A DNA stretch of 64,000 nucleotides from Streptomyces sp. CA-278952 (GCF_028747205.1 NZ_CP112880.1:8147676-8211675), one strand, 5' to 3'. Positions 52,634 to 61,608 are shown, counted from the first letter of the stretch. Notes: a model not told the origin generated them from the letters alone. Program-made: numbers and translations.

Positions 52634-54007
52634 ATGTGTAACTATGGCTGCATGGACCGTGGAGAGCAGCTGAGGCGCGTCGCCGAGCACGCCTCCGACC
52701 AATGGGGACTTGTAACCGCTGCCCAAGCGAAGCGGATCGGCCTGACCGCCGTGCAGATCCTTCGGCTAGCCGAAGCAGGACTGATCGAGAACGTTGGCAG
52801 AGGCGTCTATCTCCTTCAAGCGGCGGGCTTCCCCTTGCACCTGGAGCTCAAGGTTGCCTGGCTGCGCCTGCAACCCGCGGTCTTCGCCTCGGAGCGCCCG
52901 CTGGGGGGCAAGGACTCCGGTGTCGTCTCCCACGCCTCCGCGTGCCAGCTCCACGGTTTGGGAGACATTCCCGCTCCGAAGACCGAGATCAGCGTGCCCC
53001 GACGACGGACGACCACCGAGCCATTCGTCCACCTGCGCACTGTGCAACTGGAGCCGGACGACATCACGCTCGTTCAAGGGCTGCCCGTCACTACAGCCCG
53101 CCGCACCATTCTCGACCTGCTCCGCAGCAAAACCGACGGCGGCCACCTCGGCGGAGTCATCGCCGACGCGGAACGTCTCGACCTCATCGAGATCCAAGAC
53201 CTCCAGGAATCCGCCCAGCCCTTTACCCGCACCTACGGCCTTCCCGCCCAGGCCACAGGGCAGGAACTCATCGAGCACCTGGTCGACCAAGCCGGCAAGC
53301 ACCTGAGATCCCAAGAAGTCGCCAGAGCCAGCACAGAAGGCTTCGCCACTGCCCTCGAACTAATGACTCGAGAGGCCTACCAACCTAGCCCTGCCATCCG
53401 CCAGTCAATCCAGGCCATCCAGCGGATGCACGAGCAGACGGTTCTGCCGAACAGCGCTCTGCAGGAGAGTGTGCGGCGGATTGGTGAGCAGCTTGCGGCG
53501 ACGAGTGCTCCTCTGCAGGAAACCATGCGGCGGATGAATGAGCAGATGGCGTTGCCGGACAGCGCTCTGCAGGAGACCTTGCGGCGGATTGCTGAGATGA
53601 GTGCGGCGACGAACGCTCCTCTGCAGGAGGCCATGCGGCGGATTGGTGAGCAGCTTGCGGCGACGAGTGCTCCTCTGCAGGAAACCATGCGGCGGATGAA
53701 TGAGCAGATGGCGTTGCCGGACAGCGCTCTGCAGGAGACCTTGCGGCGGATTGCTGAGATGAGTGCGGCGACGAACGCTCCTCTGCAGGCCATGCGGCGG
53801 ATACACGAGCAGACCGCGAATCCCCGAGCTCTCGAACAAGGAAGCGGCGCCGCAACTGTCGAAAGCCGTCCTGCGATCGAGCAACAAGACTCATCAAGCG
53901 GCCGGGCAGCTCACGAGACCTCTACCGAGCACACAGTCCAGCACCAGGTCACGGACGATGTTCAAAAAAGCGCGGGCGGCAAACCGGACTCCGAGTACGA
54001 TCAGTGA
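52634..54007 (+). CDS. AbiEi-like antitoxin with repeat-rich C-terminal tail
   Basis: 457 residues; ATG 52634, or ATG 52652 as alternative. The N-terminal winged helix (QWGLVTAAQAKRIGLTAVQI, ENVGRGVYLLQAAGFPLHLE) and the AbiEi core (VVSHASACQLHGLGDIPAPK, EISVPRRRTTTEPFVHLRTV, DDITLVQGLPVTTARRTILD, GGVIADAERLDLI) are typical. Family members are usually shorter, about 200-300 aa. The extra tail (about 275-395) consists of six 18-residue repeats of the type SALQETLRRIAEMSAATNAP, likely coiled-coil, then a disordered end. It should counteract AbiEii and repress the operon. Confidence 0.85.
   Translation: MCNYGCMDRGEQLRRVAEHASDQWGLVTAAQAKRIGLTAVQILRLAEAGLIENVGRGVYLLQAAGFPLHLELKVAWLRLQPAVFASERPLGGKDSGVVSHASACQLHGLGDIPAPKTEISVPRRRTTTEPFVHLRTVQLEPDDITLVQGLPVTTARRTILDLLRSKTDGGHLGGVIADAERLDLIEIQDLQESAQPFTRTYGLPAQATGQELIEHLVDQAGKHLRSQEVARASTEGFATALELMTREAYQPSPAIRQSIQAIQRMHEQTVLPNSALQESVRRIGEQLAATSAPLQETMRRMNEQMALPDSALQETLRRIAEMSAATNAPLQEAMRRIGEQLAATSAPLQETMRRMNEQMALPDSALQETLRRIAEMSAATNAPLQAMRRIHEQTANPRALEQGSGAATVESRPAIEQQDSSSGRAAHETSTEHTVQHQVTDDVQKSAGGKPDSEYDQ
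53479..53802 (+). repeat. 162-bp near-perfect tandem duplication in abiEi
   Basis: Bases 53479-53640 recur at 53641-53802 except for a 3-bp deletion near the end. Each copy contains three 54-bp (18-aa) sub-repeats. Recent duplication or a long-read assembly artefact are both possible. Confidence 0.8.
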
Positions 54008-54034
54008 TCCAACTGACTGCCCGGGGATGTCCAC

Positions 54035-54928
54035 TTGCAGAAGACCTACGCCACCCCTAGAGCCTTCCAAACGGCTCTGGGAAATTCGGCACGCAAGATG
54101 TCCCTGAAGACAGGCATGAGCGTCACCGACCTCATGAAGATCTTCTACTTCAACCGGCTAGCCGCCCGCGTGTTCACCAAGGACCCGGACGGCTGGCTCA
54201 TCAAAGGCGGACAAGCCCTCCTCGTCCGCTACCGAGGCGCCGCCCGTCTCAGCCAGGACATCGACCTTCAGAGCACGAACCTCGACCTCACGGCTAGTGA
54301 AGTCCGGCAACTGGTCATCGACGCAGCCGCCTTCGACCTCGACGACTTTCTTCGCTACGCACCCACCAAATACAGCGGCGCCGCAGAGGACGGACGCGGC
54401 GGAGCCCAGTACTTCAAGGTCTACCTCGGATCCGCCGAAGTGATGACCATCAAGGTCGACCTCGTCGTCGGCCGCCCGCTCACAGGGACTGTCGAAGTAC
54501 GCACGCTCAAGTCTGCCGTCGACCTCGAATGGCCCGTCGACTGGCCCGAGGTTCGCCTGTACCCGGTCGTCGACCACGTCGCCGACAAGATCTGCGCCAT
54601 GTACGAACGACATGGCGCAAGCGGCCAGCACGGATCCAACCGCTACCGCGACCTCGCGGACCTTCTCCTCATCGGCCAACAGGAGACGGTCCCCAGCCAA
54701 GCTGCGCTCCAAGCTCTGCAACGCGAAGCCGACAGACGCCGCGACTGCGGCACGCACCTGCCCCTCCCCGACACCTTCCAGATACCCGGATCCAACTGGC
54801 ACGAGGGCTACCCCAAACAGGCCAAACTGGTCGTGGGACTGAACGGCTGCGCGACGCTCTCCGAGGCAGCTGCTCTCGCTGCCGCCTTCGTCGACCCTCT
54901 GCTGAGTGGCACCGCCAGCGGCACCTGA
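54035..54928 (+). CDS. AbiEii-like nucleotidyltransferase toxin
   Basis: 297 residues from TTG 54035, after the abiEi stop. The nucleotidyltransferase motif is seen in GWLIKGGQALLVRYRGAARL then SQDIDLQSTNLDLTASEVRQ (G-G...D-x-D). MTIKVDLVVGRPLTGTVEVR, VRLYPVVDHVADKICAMYER and NRYRDLADLLLIGQQETVPS supply the later motifs (D, K, D). AbiEii/MenT enzymes modify tRNA 3' ends and halt growth. With AbiEi it forms a type IV toxin-antitoxin or phage-defence pair. All residues I expect are present, so it appears active. Confidence 0.88.
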   Translation: MQKTYATPRAFQTALGNSARKMSLKTGMSVTDLMKIFYFNRLAARVFTKDPDGWLIKGGQALLVRYRGAARLSQDIDLQSTNLDLTASEVRQLVIDAAAFDLDDFLRYAPTKYSGAAEDGRGGAQYFKVYLGSAEVMTIKVDLVVGRPLTGTVEVRTLKSAVDLEWPVDWPEVRLYPVVDHVADKICAMYERHGASGQHGSNRYRDLADLLLIGQQETVPSQAALQALQREADRRRDCGTHLPLPDTFQIPGSNWHEGYPKQAKLVVGLNGCATLSEAAALAAAFVDPLLSGTASGT

Positions 54929-54992
54929 AGCCCGAGTTCCACGGCCTGGCTTTAGAGCCTCAGCTCGCCTCTGACCGCCATCCGGTACGTCG

Positions 54993-55189
54993 TTGGGGCC
55001 CTGGCTTTGTGCACGAGAACCGGCTCTGGCTCAACTTCTGTGGTCCTGCTCCTTGCGCTCCGTCCCCACGCCGGACCGCTCTTCTGACCTGCCGCTTTCC
55101 CTGGAGCGCCGACCAGATTCGCTGACCGCCGACCAGCACCACAGAAGTTGAGCCAGAGCCGGTTCTCGTGGACAAAGCCAGGGCCCCAA
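54993..55189. repeat. 51-bp inverted repeat enclosing 95 bp
   Basis: The left arm starts TTGGGGCCCTGGCTTTGTGC at 54993; the right arm is its reverse complement ending at 55189 with one mismatch over about 51 bp. No gene lies inside. A MITE-like unit or a strong hairpin that would terminate both flanking genes. Confidence 0.75.
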
Positions 55190-55213
55190 TATGGATGTGA
55201 GTGGTAGCACCGC

Positions 55214-55783
55214 TCAGTGGCCGGGGCGTGGTGCTGCGCGCATGGATTCGCGTGACGCGTCCAGGAATGCCCTCCGCGCCTCCTCTGCATTCCTGCACAT
55301 GTCTTGGTACATGTTGTAGTTGGGCCAGTCCGGGGTTCCGGAGTTCGAGCGCACCGACGATCCCAGGACCTCCAGCGCTTCGGCAAGGTTGATGCACGCT
55401 CTGTCCACAGCTTCCGGGCCGAGAAGCAACACCCGCTCCAGGGGGCGCTGCACGCCTTCAGAGATTCGATCCACCTGGGTCGCCGTACTCGCCTCGTGGT
55501 CCTCCCAAAAGCTGGGGCCGCTCTGCGATTCCACATGCGCCGCTACTTCCTCGAAGTGCTCTCCCGGGTCGATCTCCCTTTGAAGTCCCTTCACTGCGGT
55601 ATCCCAGGCATCGAGGAGCGCAATGTACGCGTCCTGACGCTGTCCACGGAGCCACTGGCCATGCTCGACCGCAGCTTGATCCCTGACCTGCCTCCGGCCG
55701 AGAAAGAACCCGCTGGCCAACACCACCGCTCCGGCAATCACCGCTGCGACGATGGTCGCCACTTCGCTTGTCATGCCCGACAT
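55214..55783 (-). CDS. Membrane-anchored hypothetical protein
   Basis: About 189 residues from ATG 55783 (alternatives at 55786 and 55774). One N-terminal helix (EVATIVAAVIAGAVVLASGF) precedes a soluble part with FLGRRQVRDQAAVEHGQWLR, RQDAYIALLDAWDTAVKGLQ and EAVDRACINLAEALEVLGSS. The helix-then-helical-bundle shape is frequent in Streptomyces cytoplasmic membrane proteins of unknown function. It converges on the AbiE operon with the 51-bp inverted repeat between them. Confidence 0.65.
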   Translation of the reverse strand: MSGMTSEVATIVAAVIAGAVVLASGFFLGRRQVRDQAAVEHGQWLRGQRQDAYIALLDAWDTAVKGLQREIDPGEHFEEVAAHVESQSGPSFWEDHEASTATQVDRISEGVQRPLERVLLLGPEAVDRACINLAEALEVLGSSVRSNSGTPDWPNYNMYQDMCRNAEEARRAFLDASRESMRAAPRPGH

Positions 55784-55853
55784 CATCCCAAGAGCGCCGG
55801 CCCGCAGGGGCGTGGTTCGCGCTCGCCGTTCGATCATGGTGCTTTAAAGTAAG

Positions 55854-55861
55854 GTACAGTT
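55854..55861 (+). promoter_or_regulatory. Shared promoter motif, copy 2
   Basis: TAAAGTA, 2 bases, GTACAGTT (motif core 55854-55861), about 77 bases before the proposed start at 55938. Confidence 0.45.
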
Positions 55862-55937
55862 TTCTCGGCGCTGTGGGTGTCCACTGCCAGAGCGCGCCGC
55901 CCCTCTCCCACCCCGCACGACGAGACAGGAGGCCACC

Positions 55938-56294
55938 ATCAGGACGGGCCGCCAGAGCGCTGCCCTCGCCCGGCTCAGCAACGTGGAGACGTCGGCCGAA
56001 CGGACCGGCGCCGCCGCCGGCGCGGGGGAGGAGCTGGCCGTGCTCGCCCCGGCTGCAGCCGCCGCCCTAAACCTCCTCGCCGACGCCGTCCGGCGCGGCC
56101 GCGCGGACCAGGATGGCATCGTCCAGGCCCTGAAGGACGCCCGTGTCGACGAGGCGTTCGCCCGGGTCTTCGACGCCGCTTCCGAGCGGGTCATGGAGGC
56201 CGCCGACGACCCGTACGACATCGACGTCCGGCTCGACGTGGACAACCTCTCGGGCGCGGCGACCGACATCCGGCGCACATTTGACTGGCTGTAG
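55938..56294 (+). CDS. Small helical protein with possible ATC start
   Basis: AGGAGG lies 5 bases before ATC 55938, which opens RTGRQSAALARLSNVETSAE, in frame with GEELAVLAPAAAAALNLLAD and ASERVMEAADDPYDIDVRLD to FDWL. An internal GTG at 55983 has no ribosome site. The strong Shine-Dalgarno before ATC suggests either an unusual start or a mutated ATG. About 118 residues, acidic, helical, unknown function. Confidence 0.55.
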   Translation: MRTGRQSAALARLSNVETSAERTGAAAGAGEELAVLAPAAAAALNLLADAVRRGRADQDGIVQALKDARVDEAFARVFDAASERVMEAADDPYDIDVRLDVDNLSGAATDIRRTFDWL

Positions 56295-56344
56295 CGTCCC
56301 GGCTCCACGTGCCCGCACCTCGGTGCGGGCACGTCGCCGGGCCG

Positions 56345-56460
56345 TGGTGCTGGATAGGGTCGGGCCAGTCCGTGCCGTATGGGTGTGCGGGTCAGGTCCG
56401 GTCACCGGAGTACGGCCAGGACCGCACGGTGCCGGTGGCGGCCTGTCACCGGCACCAGCC
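56345..56460. repeat. Second copy of the 46.85-kb intergenic repeat
   Basis: It shares GGATAGGGTC, GTGCCGTATGGGTGTGCGGG and a hairpin (GGTGCCGGTG...CACCGGCACC) with 46848-46945. Between them the copies differ by point changes and small indels. Confidence 0.75.
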
Positions 56461-56663
56461 CCCGCCGCCGGGAAGAACCACCAGGGCGTGAACGCGAAAA
56501 GGCCGGCGCCCTCAGTCCGCTCACAGGAGCGGGTAGCACGGGCACCGGCCAACCCAAGCGCACAACCCGTAAGGTCACGCCCTCGTACGGGCAGCGTACC
56601 CGTACGCTGGGCCAGGACACAGACACCGGTACCGTTTTATAGACGGTGAGTTGGGGAGCACCC

Positions 56664-57671
56664 GTGATCAGAGCAGGACGCCGCCACCTCGTACGCACCC
56701 TGGCGGACCTCGCCGCACAGCAGGGACTGCGCACGGAGAGGTACCTCAAGCTCAAGCCGTACGAGGCCCCCGGGTTCCCGCCGCCGGTCAGCTCACCCAA
56801 GGCCCGCACACGCCTCTACGACGGCGAACAGGTCGACGCCTACCTCCTGGGCAAGCCCGTGCCGCCGCTTCCGGACCAGGACGGCGACGATGACCTCTTG
56901 GACCGCCAGGAGTGCGCAGCTGCGATCGGCGTCACCCCCCGCACCTGGGACGGCTACAAGCGCCACCCGCTCCTGACCGAGCACGTCACCGACGTCGGCG
57001 GGGTGGAGCACTGGCCCCGCGGCATCGTCCGGCAGTACCAGACCAGCCGGCCGGGCAAGCCGACCGTGACCGGACGCCCGGAGGGCACCGGGGACCAGGT
57101 CCCCCGCGACCAGCTCCCCGCCCTCACCGCCGAACTCCTCGACGCCGACCCCACCATCAGTTCTGCCGGGGTGACCGAGGCACTCGGCATCCACCGCGAC
57201 ACCGCACAGGAAGCCCTCACCCGGCTCCGCGCCGACCGCATGGCCGACCTCATGCACACCGACCCGTCCCTGACCCCCGATCAAGCCGCGGTGGCACTCG
57301 GCTACCCGGCCGGACAGGTCCGCCGCGCCACCGCACGCGCCGACACCGTCCTGCGCGCCCGCCGGGCCGCCCCATACCTGGCCGGTGTCACCACCGCCCT
57401 GCACCGCGCCGGCTGGACCAACACCGAGGCCGCACCCGACGTCCAGTTCCCCGGCGACGACAGGGTCGTTGCCGCGCTCGTGCTCGACGGCGACCAGGCC
57501 CCGGCCCCCGCCCTGGTCTGGGACGAGCGGTACGGGTGGCGCACCGCAGCCTCCCGCCGGCACCCGCTCACCAAGGGCGCGGTCCTTCCGCCGGAGGGCG
57601 ACGGCATCCGGTACCTCGCCGGGGGTATCACCCCGCCACCCGGCGCCCTGATTGCCGCTCTCACTCGCTGA
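56664..57671 (+). CDS. DUF6292-type DNA-binding protein
   Basis: 335 residues from GTG 56664 behind GGGGAGC. The N-terminal half has a possible helix-turn-helix (LTEHVTDVGGVEHWPRGIVR region, DLLDRQECAAAIGVTPRTWD). Mid HTH: DPTISSAGVTEALGIHRDTA, QEALTRLRADRMADLMHTDP. The C-terminal segment AAPYLAGVTTALHRAGWTNT and PALVWDERYGWRTAASRRHP, ending GITPPPGALIAALTR, is DUF6292. These proteins recur on Streptomyces plasmids and are presumed regulators. A short DUF6292 tail also lies at 57872. Confidence 0.75.
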   Translation: MIRAGRRHLVRTLADLAAQQGLRTERYLKLKPYEAPGFPPPVSSPKARTRLYDGEQVDAYLLGKPVPPLPDQDGDDDLLDRQECAAAIGVTPRTWDGYKRHPLLTEHVTDVGGVEHWPRGIVRQYQTSRPGKPTVTGRPEGTGDQVPRDQLPALTAELLDADPTISSAGVTEALGIHRDTAQEALTRLRADRMADLMHTDPSLTPDQAAVALGYPAGQVRRATARADTVLRARRAAPYLAGVTTALHRAGWTNTEAAPDVQFPGDDRVVAALVLDGDQAPAPALVWDERYGWRTAASRRHPLTKGAVLPPEGDGIRYLAGGITPPPGALIAALTR

Positions 57672-57722
57672 CCGTCCACGTTCGGCGCTGACCTGAGGCC
57701 TCCCGGTACGGATCCGGCTCAT

Positions 57723-57866
57723 ATGGCCGACGGCAACCGGATCCCCGCCTCCGCCCTGCGCCGGTGGGTGCAGGAAGTCCTGCGGCTGCTGGCCGCCCGT
57801 GCCCCGCGTCTGGAACGTGCCCTGAAGAAGATCGCCAAGAAGGGTAGGGCGGTCGTTCTGCTGGAC
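57723..57866 (+). pseudogene. IS5-like transposase N-terminal fragment
   Basis: MADGNRIPASALRRWVQEVL through RLLAARAPRLERALKKIAKK to RAVVLLDGTVM is a transposase N-terminus with the first Asp. It then merges into a DUF6292 end. It has neither start context nor C-terminus. Confidence 0.5.
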
Positions 57867-57871
57867 GGCAC

Positions 57872-57943
57872 GGTGATGTCCGCTACCTGGCCGACGGCAT
57901 CACGCCACTGCCCGACGACGTCATCGCCGCCCTCACCCTCTGA
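57872..57943 (+). pseudogene. DUF6292 C-terminal remnant
   Basis: The frame GDVRYLADGITPLPDDVIAA plus LTL and a stop closely matches the end of the preceding DUF6292 protein (RYLAGGITPPPGALIAALTR). It suggests a second gene of this family, of which only the last 23 residues survive. Confidence 0.6.
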
Positions 57944-58088
57944 CTCGGCAGCCCGGAGCGGCCAGGCCCCCGTTGACCGCTCACCTGGTGATTCGCCATC
58001 GGCGGTGGGGAAGCCGGTGCCGTAACGACCACATCGAGCCGCCGGCCCCAGGAGAGAAGGGTTTCCCAACGGGGTCAAGCTCAGAGGT

Positions 58089-58676
58089 TCAGAAGAGCAC
58101 CCATTGACGCGCTTCATCATCCCAGACAAGGTCGATGATCTGCTCGTCCTTGATCGCCAGGGCGTGCCACCTGCCATCCATCCAACGCACGATCTGCGGG
58201 TAGTCGCCCATGTTCGCCAAGTCGGAAAAGTCCATTGTGGGCAGAAGACTCAGCGCGTCGGTTGGGGTCCCCGAACCGATGTGGATCTTCGGACCCTCAA
58301 TCAAGGAGAGGGTCGCGGGGCTGGGATTGGTTGGTAGCCCTGAAGGAGGCTGAACACCCGTTCCCCGGCTCACCAAGATGGCCATCCTCGGCAGCTTTTG
58401 CAGGAGGAGGTGAAGAGCCCGGTCAATACGCTCGCCCATCACGGTGCCCAACGACGTCGCAACCGCAGTAACGAACGGTGCGACGGCGACAACCGCGAGA
58501 ACCTCTGGAACATTGACGCCTGTGTTCTGGGTGCGGCTATAGACATAGAGGCGGGAGTCATCACTAAGGGTAACTGACGCATCCGCAGGGGCCAGCTTCG
58601 GCTTTGAGGGTTCACGGGCGGCGCACCGACCCTCGAACATCAGGTGCAACCGCTGGTGCTCGGCCAAAGACATCAT
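58089..58676 (-). CDS. Hypothetical protein
   Basis: 195 residues with GGGGGAAG upstream. Start MMSLAEHQRLHLMFEGRCAA, a mid hydrophobic stretch (VPEVLAVVAVAPFVTAVATS) and an end QIVRWMDGRWHALAIKDEQI then DLVWDDEARQWVLF. The hydrophobic run may be one membrane helix. No family is recognised. It lies between transposase relics and the ligase. Codon usage is less biased than its neighbours, suggesting recent acquisition. Confidence 0.6.
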   Translation of the reverse strand: MMSLAEHQRLHLMFEGRCAAREPSKPKLAPADASVTLSDDSRLYVYSRTQNTGVNVPEVLAVVAVAPFVTAVATSLGTVMGERIDRALHLLLQKLPRMAILVSRGTGVQPPSGLPTNPSPATLSLIEGPKIHIGSGTPTDALSLLPTMDFSDLANMGDYPQIVRWMDGRWHALAIKDEQIIDLVWDDEARQWVLF

Positions 58677-58878
58677 GTTCTTCCCCCGGTCTCCCGCTGA
58701 CCATGAAGATTAGTTGACTCCCCATCGGCTGTACTGAGTTTCCACAGCGGTGCCCCATCCGGACTTTAGGTCATCCAAACGCCGTGTCCTGGACCAGTCG
58801 CCCATGCGCCCGCGGTGGCCCCGGCCGGGCCCCGGAACCCGAGGTGCGGTGCGGGCCGGGACGGGGCAGGGTCGGGGT

Positions 58879-59746
58879 GTGGAGTACCCGATCCGGCCCG
58901 CACTGGCGCGCGGTACCGATGCTGCCGACCGGCCCCGGGTGGCATTTCGAGGTCAAGGTCGATGGGCACCGGATGATGCTCCGGCGCACCGGGGACGGGG
59001 TGATCTGCTACTCCCGCACGGGCCGGGTCGTCACCTCGCACTGGATGGACCTCGCCGTCCCTGCCATGGCGTTGCCCCCGGGAACCGTGCTGTCCGGGGA
59101 GGCGGTCATCTGGCACGGGGGCCGGATCGATTTCGGGGCGGTCCAGGCCCGCGCCGCGTCCTCGCTGGACCGGGCCCGCGCCCTGGCCGCCCGTCACCCG
59201 GCCTCCTACGCCGCGTTCGACGTCCTGGAGCACCCCGACCACGGCCCCGTCGCCGCCCGCCCCTACACCGTCCGCCGCGCCCTCCTGGCCGACCTCCTCA
59301 AGGACGTCGGCCCCCCGGTCCAGGCCACCCCGACCACGGACAGCCGGACACTCGCCCTTCAGTCGTACGACGTCCTCCGGGCGCAGGGCGTGGAAGGGAT
59401 CGTGGCCAAGCCCGCCCGCTCCCCGTACCCGTTCGGCCGCCGCACGGCATGGGTGAAGATCCGGCACGCGGACACGGTCGACGCCCGCGTGGTCGGCGCC
59501 ACCGGCCCCCGCGGCCGGCCCCGCGCGCTCGCGCTCCTCCTGCCCGGATCGACCCGGCCCCGCCTCTCCGCGCGCCTGGCCCCCGCGCTCGCCGCACGCA
59601 TCGGATCCGCACTCGCCGGCGCACCCGCCACGGGGGAGCACCGCGCGGGCGACGAGACGTACACGGCACTCAGCACCGAGCTGGTGCTGGAAGTGCTCGC
59701 CGGGTCCGGCCGCCACGGCACACTCACCGTCGCCCGCATCCGCTGA
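58879..59746 (+). pseudogene. ATP-dependent DNA ligase, frameshifted near the start
   Basis: GTG 58879 opens VEYPIRPALAR in one frame, then the gene continues as MLPTGPGWHFEVKVDGHRMM (motif I K-x-D-G) only after a net 2-base loss near 58,910. The rest is intact: TVLSGEAVIWHGGRIDFGAV, ASYAAFDVLEHPDHGPV, GVEGIVAKPARSPYPFGRRT (motif IV), AWVKIRHADTVDARVVGATG (motif V). LVLEVLAGSGRHGTLTVARI ends it. Translation could also begin at ATG 58919 and keep motif I, so partial activity is conceivable. Ligases of this type seal nicks in DNA repair or plasmid replication. Confidence 0.8.
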
Positions 59747-59856
59747 CAGGACGGGGCGCAGCAAGGTACGAAGAGCGCGGCGGCGTCGTGGCCGAACGGG
59801 GCGCAGCAAGGCACAAAGGGGGCGGGAGCCTGACGGCCCGGGCGCGCCGCGCCTGA

Positions 59857-60320
59857 CGGCCCGAACCTCTGTGGAGTCACCGGCGGCGGGTGTTGACGTG
59901 CCGCCGCCTGTGGGGGTGATCCGCTGCGCTCCTCACCCCCACAGGGCGTGCCGGTCCGCTGCGCTCCTCGGACCGAGCGCTCCGCGCTCTCACGCCCGAG
60001 GATGCCGGGGCCGCCGGTCCGCTCCGCTCCCCGGCCGCGCGCTCCGCGCTCTCGACCCCGCCCCACCGGCCGCTGGGTGCGCTCCGCGCCCCACGGCGGT
60101 GCCGTCCGGCCAAGCGGGACAGCGCTGCGCGCCGCCCCGAGCGCTGCGCGCTGCCGGACGGCGTCCCCGCCGCTCCGCTCCGGGGACAGCGGCGACACGA
60201 CAACACCCGCCGCCGGTGTCTCCATATGGGTTGACCTGCGGAAACGTCCTCAGAACCACCCTCGCGCGGCATGTAAGTGATGTAAGGTTGTCTTGTTGGT
60301 CGGCAGTAGCAGCCGCCCAA
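59857..60320. repeat. Direct repeat A (about 460 bp), GC-rich and hairpin-rich
   Basis: Nearly identical to 61673-62138, same orientation. Contains hairpins such as GGGGGTGA...TCACCCCC, CGGTCCG...CGGACCG and GAGCGCTCCGCGCTC, and ends with the shared promoter motif and GTTGTCTTGTTGGTCGGCAG. There is no convincing gene in it. Confidence 0.8.
60273..60289 (+). promoter_or_regulatory. Shared promoter motif, copy 3
   Basis: GTAAGTG, 2 bases, GTAAGGTT, followed by a 65-base leader to the clamp ATG at 60355. Confidence 0.5.
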
Positions 60321-60354
60321 CGAACCCAAGCGCAACCCAACCCAAGGGAGAAGC

Positions 60355-61608
60355 ATGTCCGAGCAGCCCACCACCCAGCCCACCCGCCAGGAAGCCGCAC
60401 ACACCGCACAGTTCACCGCGCCGTACGGCCCGGTCGCGGACGCACTCGCCATCACCGAACTCGGAGTCCAGGCCGGTACGGGATCGTCCCCCGCCCAATG
60501 CGGTGTCCTGCTCACCACAGCCCGCCGCATCCTGACCTTGACCACGCACGACACCGAGACCGCCGTCACGGTGACGCTCCCCGTGGACACCACGGCCACG
60601 GGCTCATCGCTCCTGCAACACAGCCAGTTGAAGAAGGCACTGGCCGCCATGGTCACGGGGGAGAGCAAGGCGGCAGCGGCCCGGACTGCCGTCTCTCTCA
60701 CCGGTGACCTCCTGGCCACCCCGCACCTCAGCCTCCCGGTCCCCGCACTCGACCGCGACGAGTTCATCGACCCGCCGCACCCCGCGCCCACCGTCGCCAC
60801 CGTGGACGTCCGTCAGTTCCTCGACCAGGCCCTGCGAGTTCTGCCGGCCGCTGGCACCGACGACACCCTCCCCGCACTTACCGGCGTCCGCATCACCGTC
60901 GACTGCCAGAGCGTCACACTCTCGGCCACCGACCGCTACCGCTTCGCCGTGGCCGATGTGCCCGCCGTCGTCGACACCACCCCGCCGCAGGAGGCGAACT
61001 CCGCCCTGATCCCTGCCACGGTTCTCGCCCGACTGGCCAAGCGCCTCAAGGACCACCAGGGACGCGCCCGCATCGGTATCAGCGCGCACGGCACACCCCG
61101 AATCACCCTGACCACGGGCACCACCACCATCACGATCCGACAGCTGGAGGGCGCCCAGATCAGGCACAGCGCCCTCTTCCCGAAGACCACCGACTGCTCC
61201 ATCGCCCTGCCCCGGACCCCCACCCAGCGGGCCCTGAAGAAGTGCCACGCCCTGATCAAGGCCCTGGGGGAGACCCAAGCGCCCGTGAGCCTCATGTGGG
61301 CGGCGGATGGCAGCCTCACGCTCGCCCCCATCCTCGGCACGACCGAGGACCGGGACCGGACCAAGGGCATGGCGCTCGCATCCACCACCACCGCCGGAAC
61401 CACCCCCCGCGACCGGGCAGTGTCCCTCAACCCGAAGTTCCTCGCCGACGCCCTGACCGCGTTCGACGGCGAGACGATCACCCTGCACCTCCGCGACGAG
61501 GAAGCGGGCAAGCCGCTCAAGCCCGTACTGCTCACCGCAGGACCCGACATCACCGAAGAGGACTACCGGCATCTGCTGATGCCCGTCCGGCTCGGCCAGG
61601 ACGCCTAG
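60355..61608 (+). CDS. DnaN-like sliding clamp homologue
   Basis: 417 residues. TPSADs are absent, but the clamp topology is readable: LPALTGVRITVDCQSVTLSA then TDRYRFAVADVPAVVDTTPP (the L-x-G-V-x-i...L-x-A-TD-R-y motif of DnaN), ANSALIPATVLARLAKRLKD, RTPTQRALKKCHALIKALGE, VSLNPKFLADALTAFDGETI and the C-terminal YRHLLMPVRL resembling the DnaN end Y-l-iMP-R. It would encircle DNA and tether a polymerase. The first domain is degenerate. A plasmid-borne clamp next to a ligase and Tap/Tpg-like genes suggests replicon-encoded replication factors. Confidence 0.8.
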   Translation: MSEQPTTQPTRQEAAHTAQFTAPYGPVADALAITELGVQAGTGSSPAQCGVLLTTARRILTLTTHDTETAVTVTLPVDTTATGSSLLQHSQLKKALAAMVTGESKAAAARTAVSLTGDLLATPHLSLPVPALDRDEFIDPPHPAPTVATVDVRQFLDQALRVLPAAGTDDTLPALTGVRITVDCQSVTLSATDRYRFAVADVPAVVDTTPPQEANSALIPATVLARLAKRLKDHQGRARIGISAHGTPRITLTTGTTTITIRQLEGAQIRHSALFPKTTDCSIALPRTPTQRALKKCHALIKALGETQAPVSLMWAADGSLTLAPILGTTEDRDRTKGMALASTTTAGTTPRDRAVSLNPKFLADALTAFDGETITLHLRDEEAGKPLKPVLLTAGPDITEEDYRHLLMPVRLGQDA

